Below, piece after piece: positions 1 through 8,164 of a DNA stretch of 64,000 nt. Position 1 is the stretch's first letter; every line of letters starts with the position of its first letter. The stretch is from Opacimonas sp002292215 (lineage in GTDB: Bacteria > Pseudomonadota > Gammaproteobacteria > Enterobacterales > Alteromonadaceae), in contig OX044360.1 of assembly GCA_943846745.1 (NCBI GenBank), forward strand, positions 1,240,001-1,304,000, read 5' to 3'. Below the pieces are notes generated by a model. The model ran no database searches, was not told the origin of the DNA, and saw only the letters and a program-made list of their open reading frames with translations. Made by a program: the position numbers and the translations under genes.

Positions 1-1
1 C

Positions 2-2425
2 AAAAAACTGACTCTTGTCGCTGTCGGTGGTTATGGTCGAGGTCAACTTCAGCCGCATTCGGATGTCGATTTACTTATCCTTAGCCATCGTGGTTTACCG
101 CGTGGTGCGGCAGATAAAATTTCAGCATTTTTAACTTTGTTATGGGATGCCAAACTCGACGTTGGTTCTGCAGTACGAAGTATTAAGGAATGCATTGAAC
201 AAGCTAAAAATGATATTACTATTGCTACTAACATCGTTGAAGCACGATGTTTAACAGGTTGCAAAGCTACATTTGATACCATGATTACTAAAGTAAACCG
301 AGAAAAAACATGGACGAGTAAAGCGTTTTTCATGGCAAAATATGAAGAGCAGCAACTACGACATAGTAAATTTAATGGCACATCTTACAATCTAGAACCT
401 AATGTCAAAGAAAACCCTGGATGTTTACGTGACATTCAATCGATTGGTTGGGTGGCCAAAAAACACTTTCAAGAATATGACGGTTATGAATTAGTCGGAC
501 ATGGTTATTTTACCGAAACCGAACATCAAGAACTCCTCGACTGTCGTCGCCAATTATGGCGTATTCGCTTTGCTTTACATTTAGTTGCAGGACGCAGTGA
601 AAACCGTTTATTGTTTGATTATCAGGCTGATGTAGCTCATAAATTGGGTTACAATGATGATGATAAAAAAGCAGTTGAACGCATGATGAAGTCATTTTTC
701 CGTGTGGTTCGACGAGTGACCGAGTTGAACACCATGCTGTTGCAACGCTTTAAATTTGATATTCTACAACAGTCGGTTGCTTCTGGACGCATGCTCAATG
801 ACGATTTTTCGGTGAGCGACGGTACGATATCACCACGTCATGAAAATGTGTTTGCCAATCCTCTTGCTATCTTTGGTTTTTTAACATTATTAGCGGATAA
901 CCAAGATATCCAAGCGCTGGATTATGAGTGTATCCGTCAGGTTCGCAATGCTCGTCGTCAATTTTCTGATCAGTATTGGGTCGAATACCCTGAATGTCGA
1001 GCCGAGTTCATGGGTTTAATGCGCCGCCCCGAGTTTTTCGGCTTTGGTTGGAATGTCATGCACTTGCATGGGATCTTACAAGCCTACCTACCACAATGGG
1101 ATAATATAGTGGGCATGATGCAGTTTGATCTCTTTCATGCCTACACGGTGGATGAACATACCCATCGCTTAATCAAAAACTTACATGGTTATTTTAATAA
1201 AGAAAGTAATGCATTTCCGCGATGCAGTAATATAGTACAAAATTTGGATAAACCTGAGTTGATTTTTATTGCTGGTATTTTCCATGATATCGCTAAAGGA
1301 CGAGGTGGGGATCATTCTAAGTTAGGCGCAGCGGATGTCTTTGCCTTCGGTGCAGCACACGGTTTATCCACTGATGACATAGCTGTCATTAGCTGGTTGG
1401 TCGAGTCGCATTTATTAATGTCTGTGGTTGCTCAGCGACGTGATATCTACGATCCTGAAGTCATCACTGATTTTGCTTGCGCTGTAAAAAGCCACAATCA
1501 TCTAAACTTACTTTATGCCTTAACCCTAGCAGACATTCGAGCGACCAATGACAGTTTGTGGAATGATTGGAAAGCATCATTACTTAAAGAACTTTATATT
1601 TTAACGCAAAAAGCCTTAGATAACGGATTACAGTGCCAAGTCACATTCAACGAACGTGCCGAGCAACATAAAATTGAAGCTAGAGAGATTCTCTCTCCAC
1701 AATGCCAGCCCTCCGACATTGACAGTGTATGGGATCGGTTAGAGCAAACTTATTTCACACGATTCAAACCGGTACAAATTGCTTGGCATACGCAGCAAAT
1801 TTTAATCCATAACCCCTCTAAAGAGTGGCTGATTAAGATGGCAAATCATACCACCAAAGCGGGCACTGAGTTATTAGTCTACGGGATCGATCGCCCTGCG
1901 GTATTTGCCCAAATTGCATCAGTATTAGACAGCGCTAATTTATCTATTTTAGATGCTAATATCGCCATTACGCCAGATGGTTATGTATTCGATAGTATTA
2001 CGGTCGTGGATGAAGATAACGAAAAAATTGCATCAACCGAGCGATGCTATAAAATAGAACAAGCGATATTAACGCAATTAAATAAATCCGAGCGCACACA
2101 CCTTAATTCGCGTAAACTTTCACGTCAATTAAAACAGCTCAATGTACCGACTAAAGTGCGTTTTTTCTCTGCCAGCGATGATGCGACCTTAATAGAACTT
2201 GAGGCACTTGATACACCTGGCTTACTTGCGACTATTGGTCATTTATTTGTCGATTTTAACTTAACATTACGTTTAGCTAAAATATCGACTATCGGCGAAC
2301 GTGCTGAAGATGTATTCATTGTAAGTGATGAACACAACCATGCGCTAAGCTCTGAATTACAACTTGCCTTAAAAAAGCAAATATCTTTAACTCTCGATCA
2401 ACTGGAAACTGACACAGCATTATGA
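2..2425 (+). CDS. glnD: Bifunctional uridylyltransferase/uridylyl-removing enzyme GlnD, 5' end cut by window
   Basis: GlnD uridylylates and deuridylylates PII proteins in response to glutamine and is the main nitrogen sensor of gammaproteobacteria. The reading frame is open from base 2, so the gene enters from outside; 807 residues are visible and about 80 are missing by comparison with the roughly 890-residue family. The nucleotidyltransferase signature GGYGRGQLQPHSDVDLL lies at visible residues 9-25. The HD motif FHDIAKGRGGDHSKLG is near residue 428. Two C-terminal ACT domains begin near residues 620 (ELLVYGIDRPAVFAQIASVL) and 729 (IELEALDTPGLLATIGHLF). The stop codon overlaps the dapD start (ATGA), so the two are probably translationally coupled; glnD-dapD adjacency is usual in this class. 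The first ATG in view, at 137, is internal. Confidence 0.97.
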   Translation, partial: KKLTLVAVGGYGRGQLQPHSDVDLLILSHRGLPRGAADKISAFLTLLWDAKLDVGSAVRSIKECIEQAKNDITIATNIVEARCLTGCKATFDTMITKVNREKTWTSKAFFMAKYEEQQLRHSKFNGTSYNLEPNVKENPGCLRDIQSIGWVAKKHFQEYDGYELVGHGYFTETEHQELLDCRRQLWRIRFALHLVAGRSENRLLFDYQADVAHKLGYNDDDKKAVERMMKSFFRVVRRVTELNTMLLQRFKFDILQQSVASGRMLNDDFSVSDGTISPRHENVFANPLAIFGFLTLLADNQDIQALDYECIRQVRNARRQFSDQYWVEYPECRAEFMGLMRRPEFFGFGWNVMHLHGILQAYLPQWDNIVGMMQFDLFHAYTVDEHTHRLIKNLHGYFNKESNAFPRCSNIVQNLDKPELIFIAGIFHDIAKGRGGDHSKLGAADVFAFGAAHGLSTDDIAVISWLVESHLLMSVVAQRRDIYDPEVITDFACAVKSHNHLNLLYALTLADIRATNDSLWNDWKASLLKELYILTQKALDNGLQCQVTFNERAEQHKIEAREILSPQCQPSDIDSVWDRLEQTYFTRFKPVQIAWHTQQILIHNPSKEWLIKMANHTTKAGTELLVYGIDRPAVFAQIASVLDSANLSILDANIAITPDGYVFDSITVVDEDNEKIASTERCYKIEQAILTQLNKSERTHLNSRKLSRQLKQLNVPTKVRFFSASDDATLIELEALDTPGLLATIGHLFVDFNLTLRLAKISTIGERAEDVFIVSDEHNHALSSELQLALKKQISLTLDQLETDTAL

Positions 2426-3246
2426 GTGATTTAAAAACCATTATTGAACGTGCTTTTGACGCACGTGACACCATTTCCCCAAGCACAGCATCTGCCGAAA
2501 TTAAAGATGCGGTAAACCAAGCAATTGATTTATTAAATAGCGGACAAGCTCGCGTCGCAGAAAAAATCGATGGTGAGTGGGTTGTCCATCAGTGGCTCAA
2601 AAAAGCCGTGTTGTTATTTTTCCGTTGCTACAACAACGATGTCATCGAAGGTGCAGAAAGCAAATTCTATGACAAAGTCCCATTAAAATTTAGCGATTAT
2701 ACTGCGGAGCGTTTTGCCAAAGAAGGCATGCGAGTTGTCCCACCAGCGGCAGTTCGTACTGGTACCTTTATCGGTAAGAATGTTGTATTAATGCCATCAT
2801 ACGTAAACATCGGCGCGTTTGTTGATGAAGGCACTATGGTTGATACATGGGCCACAGTGGGCTCATGTGCACAAATTGGTAAGAACGTACATTTATCTGG
2901 TGGTGTTGGTATTGGTGGGGTACTTGAGCCACTTCAAGCTAACCCAACAATTATTGAAGATAACTGTTTTATCGGTGCTCGCTCTGAAATTGTTGAAGGG
3001 GTCGTCGTTGAAGAAGGCGCGGTTATTTCAATGGGTGTTTACATTGGTCAAAGCACACGTATCTATGACCGTGAAACGGGTGAAGTCCATTATGGACGTG
3101 TGCCAGCAGGATCTGTTGTTGTATCTGGCTCGCTACCGAGCAAATGTGGTACTTACAGCTTATATGCTGCGGTTATCGTGAAAAAGGTAGATGCAAAAAC
3201 ACGTGCAAAAGTCGGTATCAATGCCCTACTACGCGAAGCTGAATAA
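2422..3246 (+). CDS. dapD: 2,3,4,5-tetrahydropyridine-2,6-dicarboxylate N-succinyltransferase DapD
   Basis: This cytoplasmic enzyme transfers succinyl from succinyl-CoA to tetrahydrodipicolinate in the succinylase branch of lysine and diaminopimelate synthesis. The 274 residues equal the usual length. An N-terminal helical part (about 1-100) is followed by a left-handed beta-helix of hexapeptide repeats (about 105-240), for example GKNVVLMPSYVNIGAFVDEG and IGARSEIVEGVVVEEGAVIS. The start overlaps the glnD stop by four bases. A perfect hairpin lies just downstream, between dapD and the convergent yqcA. Confidence 0.98.
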   Translation: MSDLKTIIERAFDARDTISPSTASAEIKDAVNQAIDLLNSGQARVAEKIDGEWVVHQWLKKAVLLFFRCYNNDVIEGAESKFYDKVPLKFSDYTAERFAKEGMRVVPPAAVRTGTFIGKNVVLMPSYVNIGAFVDEGTMVDTWATVGSCAQIGKNVHLSGGVGIGGVLEPLQANPTIIEDNCFIGARSEIVEGVVVEEGAVISMGVYIGQSTRIYDRETGEVHYGRVPAGSVVVSGSLPSKCGTYSLYAAVIVKKVDAKTRAKVGINALLREAE

Positions 3247-3268
3247 TCTGTTTTAACGAGATTATTCC

Positions 3269-3304
3269 TACTACGCGCTAAGTGTATTTACTTAGCGCGT
3301 AGTA
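3269..3304. terminator. Bidirectional hairpin between dapD and yqcA
   Basis: A perfect 14-bp inverted repeat (arms 3269-3282 and 3291-3304) with an 8-base loop sits between two convergent genes. The following T-run is weak on both strands, so it may be a poor intrinsic terminator or a 3' processing and stability hairpin. Confidence 0.7.
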
Positions 3305-3322
3305 TTAGATCTTATAGTCACA

Positions 3323-3766
3323 TTAGAAGCTATTATGATGCTCTTCTAACCAAGCAAGTACATCGGCTTCTGGTTCAAACGTTTCCATTGCATCAATCTC
3401 AACCAAATCAGTAATCGCTTCACCTTGCAATTCATTCATTAGTTCAAACATCTGTTTCCCTGCACCACAATAAGAATCACCATAAGAACTATCACCAAGG
3501 GCAATTACTGCAAATTTCTTTCCTGTAATTAACGGGAATGTGTCTTTAGCATCAGCATAAAATAATTCTAAATTAGGCGGTACGTCACCCACACCCGTTG
3601 TTGATGTCACCACCAAAAAACTATCATGATCATTGAATAAACTAATATCCGCGTCGGTATGCAATTCCACTTCATGGCCTTGATTGGCTAAAAATGTTTG
3701 GGCTTCTTCAGCTGCATTTTGTGCATTGCCATAGACTGAACCGACAATAATTCCGATATTTGCCAT
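3323..3766 (-). CDS. yqcA: Flavodoxin, YqcA/MioC family
   Basis: A short-chain FMN-binding flavodoxin of 147 residues. The phosphate-binding loop is near the N-terminus (GSVYGNAQNAAEE, residues 8-20), followed by the TSTTGVGDVPPN loop near 54-65 and the ALGDSSYGDSYCGAG flavin loop near 90-104. It is predicted to be a cytoplasmic electron carrier; the physiological partner is unknown for YqcA and debated for MioC. It lies 8 bp after truC on the same strand, the arrangement seen for yqcA-truC in E. coli, which favours YqcA over MioC. Confidence 0.9.
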   Translation of the reverse strand: MANIGIIVGSVYGNAQNAAEEAQTFLANQGHEVELHTDADISLFNDHDSFLVVTSTTGVGDVPPNLELFYADAKDTFPLITGKKFAVIALGDSSYGDSYCGAGKQMFELMNELQGEAITDLVEIDAMETFEPEADVLAWLEEHHNSF

Positions 3767-3774
3767 ATTTTATT

Positions 3775-4512
3775 TTACTCGCATTGATAAGGTTTCAAGA
3801 TCGCTAACAACTGGGTTAAATCATCAGATAAAGGTGCTGATAATTCAAGCTGTTGCTGCGTGATAGGATGTTCAAAAATCATTTTACTATTAATAAGGGC
3901 TAAATGATTATATTTAAAGGTCTGACGCATGAATTTGTTTTGTTTACCATCTCCGTGGGTAGTATCGCCCATAATAGGATGACGGATATGTGCCATATGT
4001 CGACGTAGTTGATGTTTACGTCCCGTAGCAGGATTTAGTTCAACCCATGAAAATCTCGCTGCAGGATATCTCCCTACGGGCTCAGGATAAGTGTAAGTTT
4101 GTAAGACTGTCATATCTGTCTGTGCTGATTGCGCGGGTTTATCTTGTTGGGCATGTTTATCGGCAATTTTATCGAGTTTTTCTTTTAACGCATAATCGAT
4201 ATGTTGATCATGTGTCCAACCACGTAATAAGGCATGATACGTTTTTTGAATTGTTTTAGCCGTGAACTGTTCGTTTAATAAACGTGCAACTTCACTGGAT
4301 AATGCAAAGACTAGTACCCCGCAGGTTGGTTTATCTAACCGGTGCACGGTATAAACATGTTGGCCAATCATATCGCGCACTATTTGCATGGCAAATTGGG
4401 TTTCATGGCGGTCAATCATACTACGATGGACCAATAAACCACTGGGTTTATTCACCGCTATTAAATATTCGTCTTGATAAATAATGGGTAAGATTGGGGC
4501 TGCTTCGGTCAT
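3775..4512 (-). CDS. truC: tRNA pseudouridine(65) synthase TruC
   Basis: An RluA/TruC-type pseudouridine synthase of 245 residues (the E. coli protein is about 260). The catalytic motif HRLDKPTCG contains the nucleophilic aspartate at residue 60. The C-terminal PATGRKHQLRRHMAHIRHPIMGD block is typical of the family. TruC modifies U65 in the acceptor/T region of certain tRNAs. It is the promoter-proximal gene of a two-gene unit with yqcA and is divergent from the DUF3549 gene. The yqcC gene that lies next to truC in enterics is absent here. Confidence 0.93.
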   Translation of the reverse strand: MTEAAPILPIIYQDEYLIAVNKPSGLLVHRSMIDRHETQFAMQIVRDMIGQHVYTVHRLDKPTCGVLVFALSSEVARLLNEQFTAKTIQKTYHALLRGWTHDQHIDYALKEKLDKIADKHAQQDKPAQSAQTDMTVLQTYTYPEPVGRYPAARFSWVELNPATGRKHQLRRHMAHIRHPIMGDTTHGDGKQNKFMRQTFKYNHLALINSKMIFEHPITQQQLELSAPLSDDLTQLLAILKPYQCE

Positions 4513-4578
4513 ATCACACTAGGTCTTAAAATCGTCTTGCTGTATTATACGGACAAATTCGCCAGAGCTCAGGTTTTT

Positions 4579-5604
4579 ATGTCAGCAAATACCATCAATT
4601 CAATCCAAGAATTTTTAGATGCCTCCCAATCGCAATATAAATTTATCGATATGGGCCGAGGTTTTCGTGAGATCACTCCTGAACAGTTTGCTGATATAGA
4701 ACAGCAACGGGCTCCTGCTCCGTATCCACGTCAACAACATATGTGGTTGGGATGTATTTTTTGGGCGGAACAACGCTCATCTCAACATTATATTTGGTTT
4801 ATCAAACTCCCCCTTGATGAGCGCGGTTTACTAAACCAAGCCGCACGCAATGTGTTCTTGGAAAAAGTTGTCAACGCCTTAGGTGCACAACTTGAACATA
4901 CCGAAAAGCAACAAGGTCAATTAGGCGATAACCCGTACACCTTTGTGCCTAACCAACAACAACTCGCTGATTTTAATGCCAAAGCAAAGGCATTAGTCGG
5001 GGCTAAACCAGGACAAGGATTTCAAGCGGTCGGTGAATATATCCATGCGCCAGCCGAACATGATTGGCAACTATTATCTGTGCAAGGAGTCGCAGATTAT
5101 GTCGCGCGTTTGTCTGATCCTATGCTGTTTGCTGCACTATCAATGCAATGGCAACAACTTGCACCGTCATTTCAAACAGCCGTTTTAAGTAGTTTAGAGA
5201 ATTACGTAATCAATAAACCCTTGGCGATGTTAATCAAACATCATTGGGACGCCGCGACCAAACAAAACAATGATATCCATATGATTGCCAGTCTTCGGGC
5301 GTTAGCACAAGCGCCTGAAGCCATCGTATTAAAAGTGCTTCAGCCATTACTACAACGGGCTTATTTAAATGCAGACTTACTCATCCTGATTGCCGCTCGC
5401 CATATGCGGCTGTTTGCAGATATTGAGCGGGCTAAAGTGTTTTTAGAAAAATGCGCACTGCATGATGATGTATTATTTCAAGGACTCTTTTCTGATATAG
5501 TTCAAGTCCCACAATGTCGTATTTATATATTACAAGCCATACAGAGCGATTCACTGTCCCAGCTATGTAAAACTAAAATAGCTACGTTACAACAGGCTCG
5601 TTAA
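4579..5604 (+). CDS. DUF3549-family protein
   Basis: A conserved protein of unknown function, 341 residues from the ATG at 4579. I recognise it as DUF3549-like (IQEFLDASQSQYKFIDMGRGFREI at the N-terminus, then an alpha-helical C-terminal half that looks HEAT-like). No signal peptide or membrane segment is seen, so it is predicted cytoplasmic. A longer frame from TTG at 4537 is possible, but that codon sits beside a TATTATAC -10-like element, so the ATG is preferred. It is followed after 11 bp by the DUF3301 gene; these two families often occur together in vibrios and relatives. Confidence 0.8.
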   Translation: MSANTINSIQEFLDASQSQYKFIDMGRGFREITPEQFADIEQQRAPAPYPRQQHMWLGCIFWAEQRSSQHYIWFIKLPLDERGLLNQAARNVFLEKVVNALGAQLEHTEKQQGQLGDNPYTFVPNQQQLADFNAKAKALVGAKPGQGFQAVGEYIHAPAEHDWQLLSVQGVADYVARLSDPMLFAALSMQWQQLAPSFQTAVLSSLENYVINKPLAMLIKHHWDAATKQNNDIHMIASLRALAQAPEAIVLKVLQPLLQRAYLNADLLILIAARHMRLFADIERAKVFLEKCALHDDVLFQGLFSDIVQVPQCRIYILQAIQSDSLSQLCKTKIATLQQAR

Positions 5605-5615
5605 GAGGATTTAAA

Positions 5616-5924
5616 ATGACATTATTAGATATTTTAATTACGGTTATGATTATTGCGTTAGCCGCGTCGTTTTGGCGAGTGCGCGACTACGCAGAGCTTG
5701 CGCGCAATAGTGCACTGCAATATTGCAGTAAACACCAACTTGTATTTGTGAGTGTTGCTCGCCGTCAAATTCATTGGCAAGAAAGTCCAGAACAACGACG
5801 GTTTCAGTTTGATTATACGATGGAGTTTTCTACAGCCAATGATGTGGTATATGAAGGGGTTATCAGTATCTATAAAGGCAAGTTACGCAGTATAGATTTA
5901 CCGGTTTATCGAGTGCCTGACTAA
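5616..5924 (+). CDS. DUF3301-family small membrane-anchored protein
   Basis: A 102-residue protein of unknown function. Residues 4-20 form one hydrophobic segment (LLDILITVMIIALAASFW), after which the chain is basic and beta-rich (RRQIHWQESPEQRRFQFDYTMEF). The pattern matches DUF3301. A GAGG-type ribosome site precedes the ATG and it follows the DUF3549 gene by 11 bp, so the two are probably one operon. It converges with csrB and shares the hairpin at 5928-5962. Confidence 0.8.
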   Translation: MTLLDILITVMIIALAASFWRVRDYAELARNSALQYCSKHQLVFVSVARRQIHWQESPEQRRFQFDYTMEFSTANDVVYEGVISIYKGKLRSIDLPVYRVPD

Positions 5925-5927
5925 GAC

Positions 5928-5962
5928 AAAAAAAAGGGTAACGCTTTCTACGCTACCCTTTT
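5928..5962 (-). terminator. Intrinsic terminator of csrB (also serves DUF3301)
   Basis: A 12-bp stem with one mismatch (5932-5943 with 5951-5962) and a 7-base loop. On the minus strand the hairpin is followed directly by eight T residues (plus-strand A run 5928-5935), a strong intrinsic terminator for the minus-strand RNA. In the plus direction only four T residues follow. Confidence 0.9.
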
Positions 5963-6291
5963 CTGATTGTTTTGAGCTTCCTTCTCAGCGATCCTTTGCT
6001 ACTATAATCATCCCGATTAATATCCGTATACGCCCCTTTCCTTTTTATCCAACTCATCCTAAGTTGGCCGCGAGATCCTTGCGCGGGTCCCTTTCCCTTA
6101 TTACTCCATAAGAAGCCGCACATCCATACTGCGACCTACCTCCATCCTGGAGTTGTTCCATACCGAGCATCTTGCTCGAAATCCTTATCCCTTAATCCTT
6201 TTTCACTCACCATCCATGCGCAAGTATTGGTCGTATGACCTTGTCCATTAAACCTTACTTATCATCCTGATATGTCGTGTTTCCCTGTGAC
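5928..6291 (-). ncRNA. csrB: CsrB-type regulatory RNA that sequesters CsrA
   Basis: The minus strand carries no long ORF here but has 22 GGA trinucleotides in about 360 nt. Many are displayed in small hairpin loops, for example CTCC-AGGAT-GGAG (plus 6140-6152) and CAACT-TAGGATG-AGTTG (plus 6050-6066). GGA in loops is the binding signature of CsrA/RsmA. The predicted 5' end (GTCACAGGGAAACACGAC, near 6291-6274) resembles the start of E. coli CsrB, and a TATTTATCT -10-like element lies just upstream. The RNA ends at a strong terminator, giving about 364 nt against 369 in E. coli. Location near truC/yqcA and syd matches enteric csrB. Expected role: titrate CsrA and so control carbon storage, motility and biofilm. 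The 5' end is inferred, not mapped. Confidence 0.9.
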
Positions 6292-6458
6292 GAGATAAAT
6301 ATTACCTTTTCTCTGGATCCTTGCACCTATAAAAGTGAAATAATCACATCAACCTTTTATTAACATTAGAATTGATTCAAAAAAAGCCATTAAAAACATA
6401 TGGATGTATAAGCTGTGAGTAATCTGTGGATAAGTTATGTATAATTAACCTACATCAA

Positions 6459-6476
6459 AGTTAGATATATCTTACA
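6459..6476 (-). promoter_or_regulatory. UvrY/GacA-like binding site upstream of csrB
   Basis: The 18 bp AGTTAGATATATCTTACA matches the GacA/UvrY consensus TGTAAG-N6-CTTACA at 10 of 12 positions. It is about 170 bp upstream of the predicted csrB start, the distance typical of upstream activating sites of Csr/Rsm RNAs. It lies inside a wider inverted repeat (6447-6454 with 6482-6489), which may also end the GNAT transcript. Direct control by a BarA/UvrY system is an inference. Confidence 0.7.
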
Positions 6477-6497
6477 TTCAATGTAGGTTGTTAATTA

Positions 6498-7145
6498 CTA
6501 GCCGTGTTTCTTTTTGTACAAAATTTGACCTTTTATATTGGCGGTTTCTAACTTTTCAATTAATTCAAATCCACTATCATTAAAGAACGACAGGCATTTT
6601 TCTATTGTCACAAACACACCAACACCTTCAGAATCTTCGATCGCATCCACCACTTCGTTAATTGCAGCAATTAAAATACGACCTATACCTTGATCTTGCA
6701 TACTGGGATGGACACCGATGAACGATATCATGTGACATTTTTGCGCAGGTAAATGCGCTCTAACCAATTTTTCTTTCTCAAGAAATTGTTGTGTTCCTAA
6801 AAAACCTGCCGTTAACAACATTTTTAGGCGCCAATGCCAATAGCGGCTATTACCAAATTCAGGATCAGGATTAATTAAACAGGTTGCAGCAACTAATGAG
6901 CCATTTTTATAGACACCTAAGAGAGGCTGCTTTGCCTCCCAATAGGTATTGAGCTCTTCGCGAATTGCCCCGCGAAGACGAACCTCATACCCTTCATCAT
7001 CTTTTTTAAAGATATGACAAAACAGAGGGTCATCAAAATAAGCGTTATATAAGATGGAAGCTGCAACTTTGAGATCAGAAGCTGATAAATATTTGACCTC
7101 AAAGTCGAGTTGTTCTGGCGTATATTCTACGGTAGATGCTTGCAT
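6498..7145 (-). CDS. GNAT-family N-acetyltransferase
   Basis: A 215-residue protein with the GNAT acetyl-CoA motif A (IGVHPSMQDQGIGRILI), preceded by a beta-strand/helix pattern typical of the fold. The substrate is unknown. The ATG at 7145 is chosen because AAAAGG lies 7 nt upstream; an in-frame TTG eight codons earlier is less likely. The gene is single, reads toward csrB, and its 3' end abuts the csrB regulatory site. Confidence 0.85.
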   Translation of the reverse strand: MQASTVEYTPEQLDFEVKYLSASDLKVAASILYNAYFDDPLFCHIFKKDDEGYEVRLRGAIREELNTYWEAKQPLLGVYKNGSLVAATCLINPDPEFGNSRYWHWRLKMLLTAGFLGTQQFLEKEKLVRAHLPAQKCHMISFIGVHPSMQDQGIGRILIAAINEVVDAIEDSEGVGVFVTIEKCLSFFNDSGFELIEKLETANIKGQILYKKKHG

Positions 7146-7264
7146 GTATAGACCTTTTATTATTAACAAACCATTTACAACTAAGTGTAAACTATATAAC
7201 TCGTTTAGTAAGTAAAAAGATCTATCATCGTTTATGTTAAATCAGTAAAAGACCCGCTAATTGG

Positions 7265-7645
7265 CTATAAGCTCTGGACGAAACTCATTCCCCAACCAAT
7301 TAATTCACCATTACTAAACACTAACGGTGTGCATTCGTCTTTGCTGGTAATGCCATCACTGTCTTGACGTTGCGTGCGATAATACAAAACTTGGTAGTTA
7401 TTTGCGTTACCACTAAGTACTTCATTAAAATCAGCGATCCCCATTTTATTAGTAATATCTAAATAACTAGCACCAATAACCATGCTTTGTATGTGAGCAC
7501 GGTTATTTTTTTCACGCGACTCCCAATTACTATGCTGGCTGTCATTATTATAGTCATCATCGCCAATCGCGATAACGCAACCGCTTAGTGAGACCATTAA
7601 TAAAGAGGCTAAAGAAATGACTTGAATTTTTTTGTTGAGGCGCAT
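7265..7645 (-). CDS. DUF3192-like lipoprotein
   Basis: A 126-residue predicted lipoprotein. The N-terminus has a basic start, a hydrophobic core and the lipobox LSGC with Cys at residue 23. The mature part (VIGASYLDITNKMGIADFNE, then YYRTQRQDSDGITSKDECTPLVFSNGELIGWG) fits DUF3192, a small envelope family with an SmpA/BamE-like look whose function is unknown. Aspartate follows three residues after the Cys rather than at +2, so outer-membrane sorting is possible. It is monocistronic and divergent from the gene at 7832. Confidence 0.82.
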   Translation of the reverse strand: MRLNKKIQVISLASLLMVSLSGCVIAIGDDDYNNDSQHSNWESREKNNRAHIQSMVIGASYLDITNKMGIADFNEVLSGNANNYQVLYYRTQRQDSDGITSKDECTPLVFSNGELIGWGMSFVQSL

Positions 7646-7831
7646 ATTGGTTTCCTTGTATATGTCACTATTATATTTTTCGTTAAACGGTTACTATTAT
7701 CACTACAATTGCCGTGCCAGCTAAAATAAAATCATAACCAATTGATTATATTGAATATTATACTTTACACCTAAAGCAAAGCATGGCGAAAAATGCTTTT
7801 TTTTAGTCAGATTAACCAAATAATAGGTTTT

Positions 7832-8164
7832 ATGAAACATTCCACACATCAACATATATTGCAAATCTGCGCCCAACTTGACGCCAGCTCCCTGCCGATT
7901 TCAGTCGGGCTAGTTAAAGCGAAGGCAACGTCAAGCCTGCCTTTGCCAGCTGTGATTAAAAGTATTAATGCTTATAAAGGAGGAGAACGGGCACCAGAAA
8001 TGATTCAGACCAACGAATCCAATGACGTTAAGAACCAAACAAAAACACCCGCTGCACCGAAGGATTTAGCGAGTCTAATACAAATGGTGTTATCCCAGCA
8101 GGAAAGTATTACTGAATTACAGGAACAAGTAACTCAACTTAAGGCCGCATTAAAGGCTAACTGA
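7832..8164 (+). CDS. Small conserved protein with C-terminal coiled coil, possibly DNA-binding
   Basis: A 110-residue protein of unknown function. The N-terminal half (HILQICAQLDASSLPISVGLVKAKATSSLPLPAVIKSINAYK) weakly resembles the KfrA-type winged-helix pattern in which a protein scans a set of variable regions. The last 30 residues (LIQMVLSQQESITELQEQVTQLKAALKAN) form a heptad-like coiled coil, suggesting oligomerisation. The ATG at 7832 has TAGG just upstream; an ATG at 7793 would add 13 hydrophobic residues. The 3' end overlaps syd by 8 bp on the other strand. Confidence 0.65.
   Translation: MKHSTHQHILQICAQLDASSLPISVGLVKAKATSSLPLPAVIKSINAYKGGERAPEMIQTNESNDVKNQTKTPAAPKDLASLIQMVLSQQESITELQEQVTQLKAALKAN

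Noticed and set aside
2819..3181. 120-codon frame inside dapD
   Set aside because: Fully contained in dapD in another frame; a shadow of a conserved gene.
4537..4578. TTG-started N-terminal extension of the DUF3549 gene
   Set aside because: The region holds a TATTATAC -10-like element in the divergent promoter region, and a proper ATG lies at 4579.
5965..6300. Regularly spaced short motifs that look like a CRISPR or tandem repeat array
   Set aside because: The recurring ATCC/TCCC units are complements of GGA loop motifs of CsrB; there are no constant-length repeats or spacers and no cas genes.
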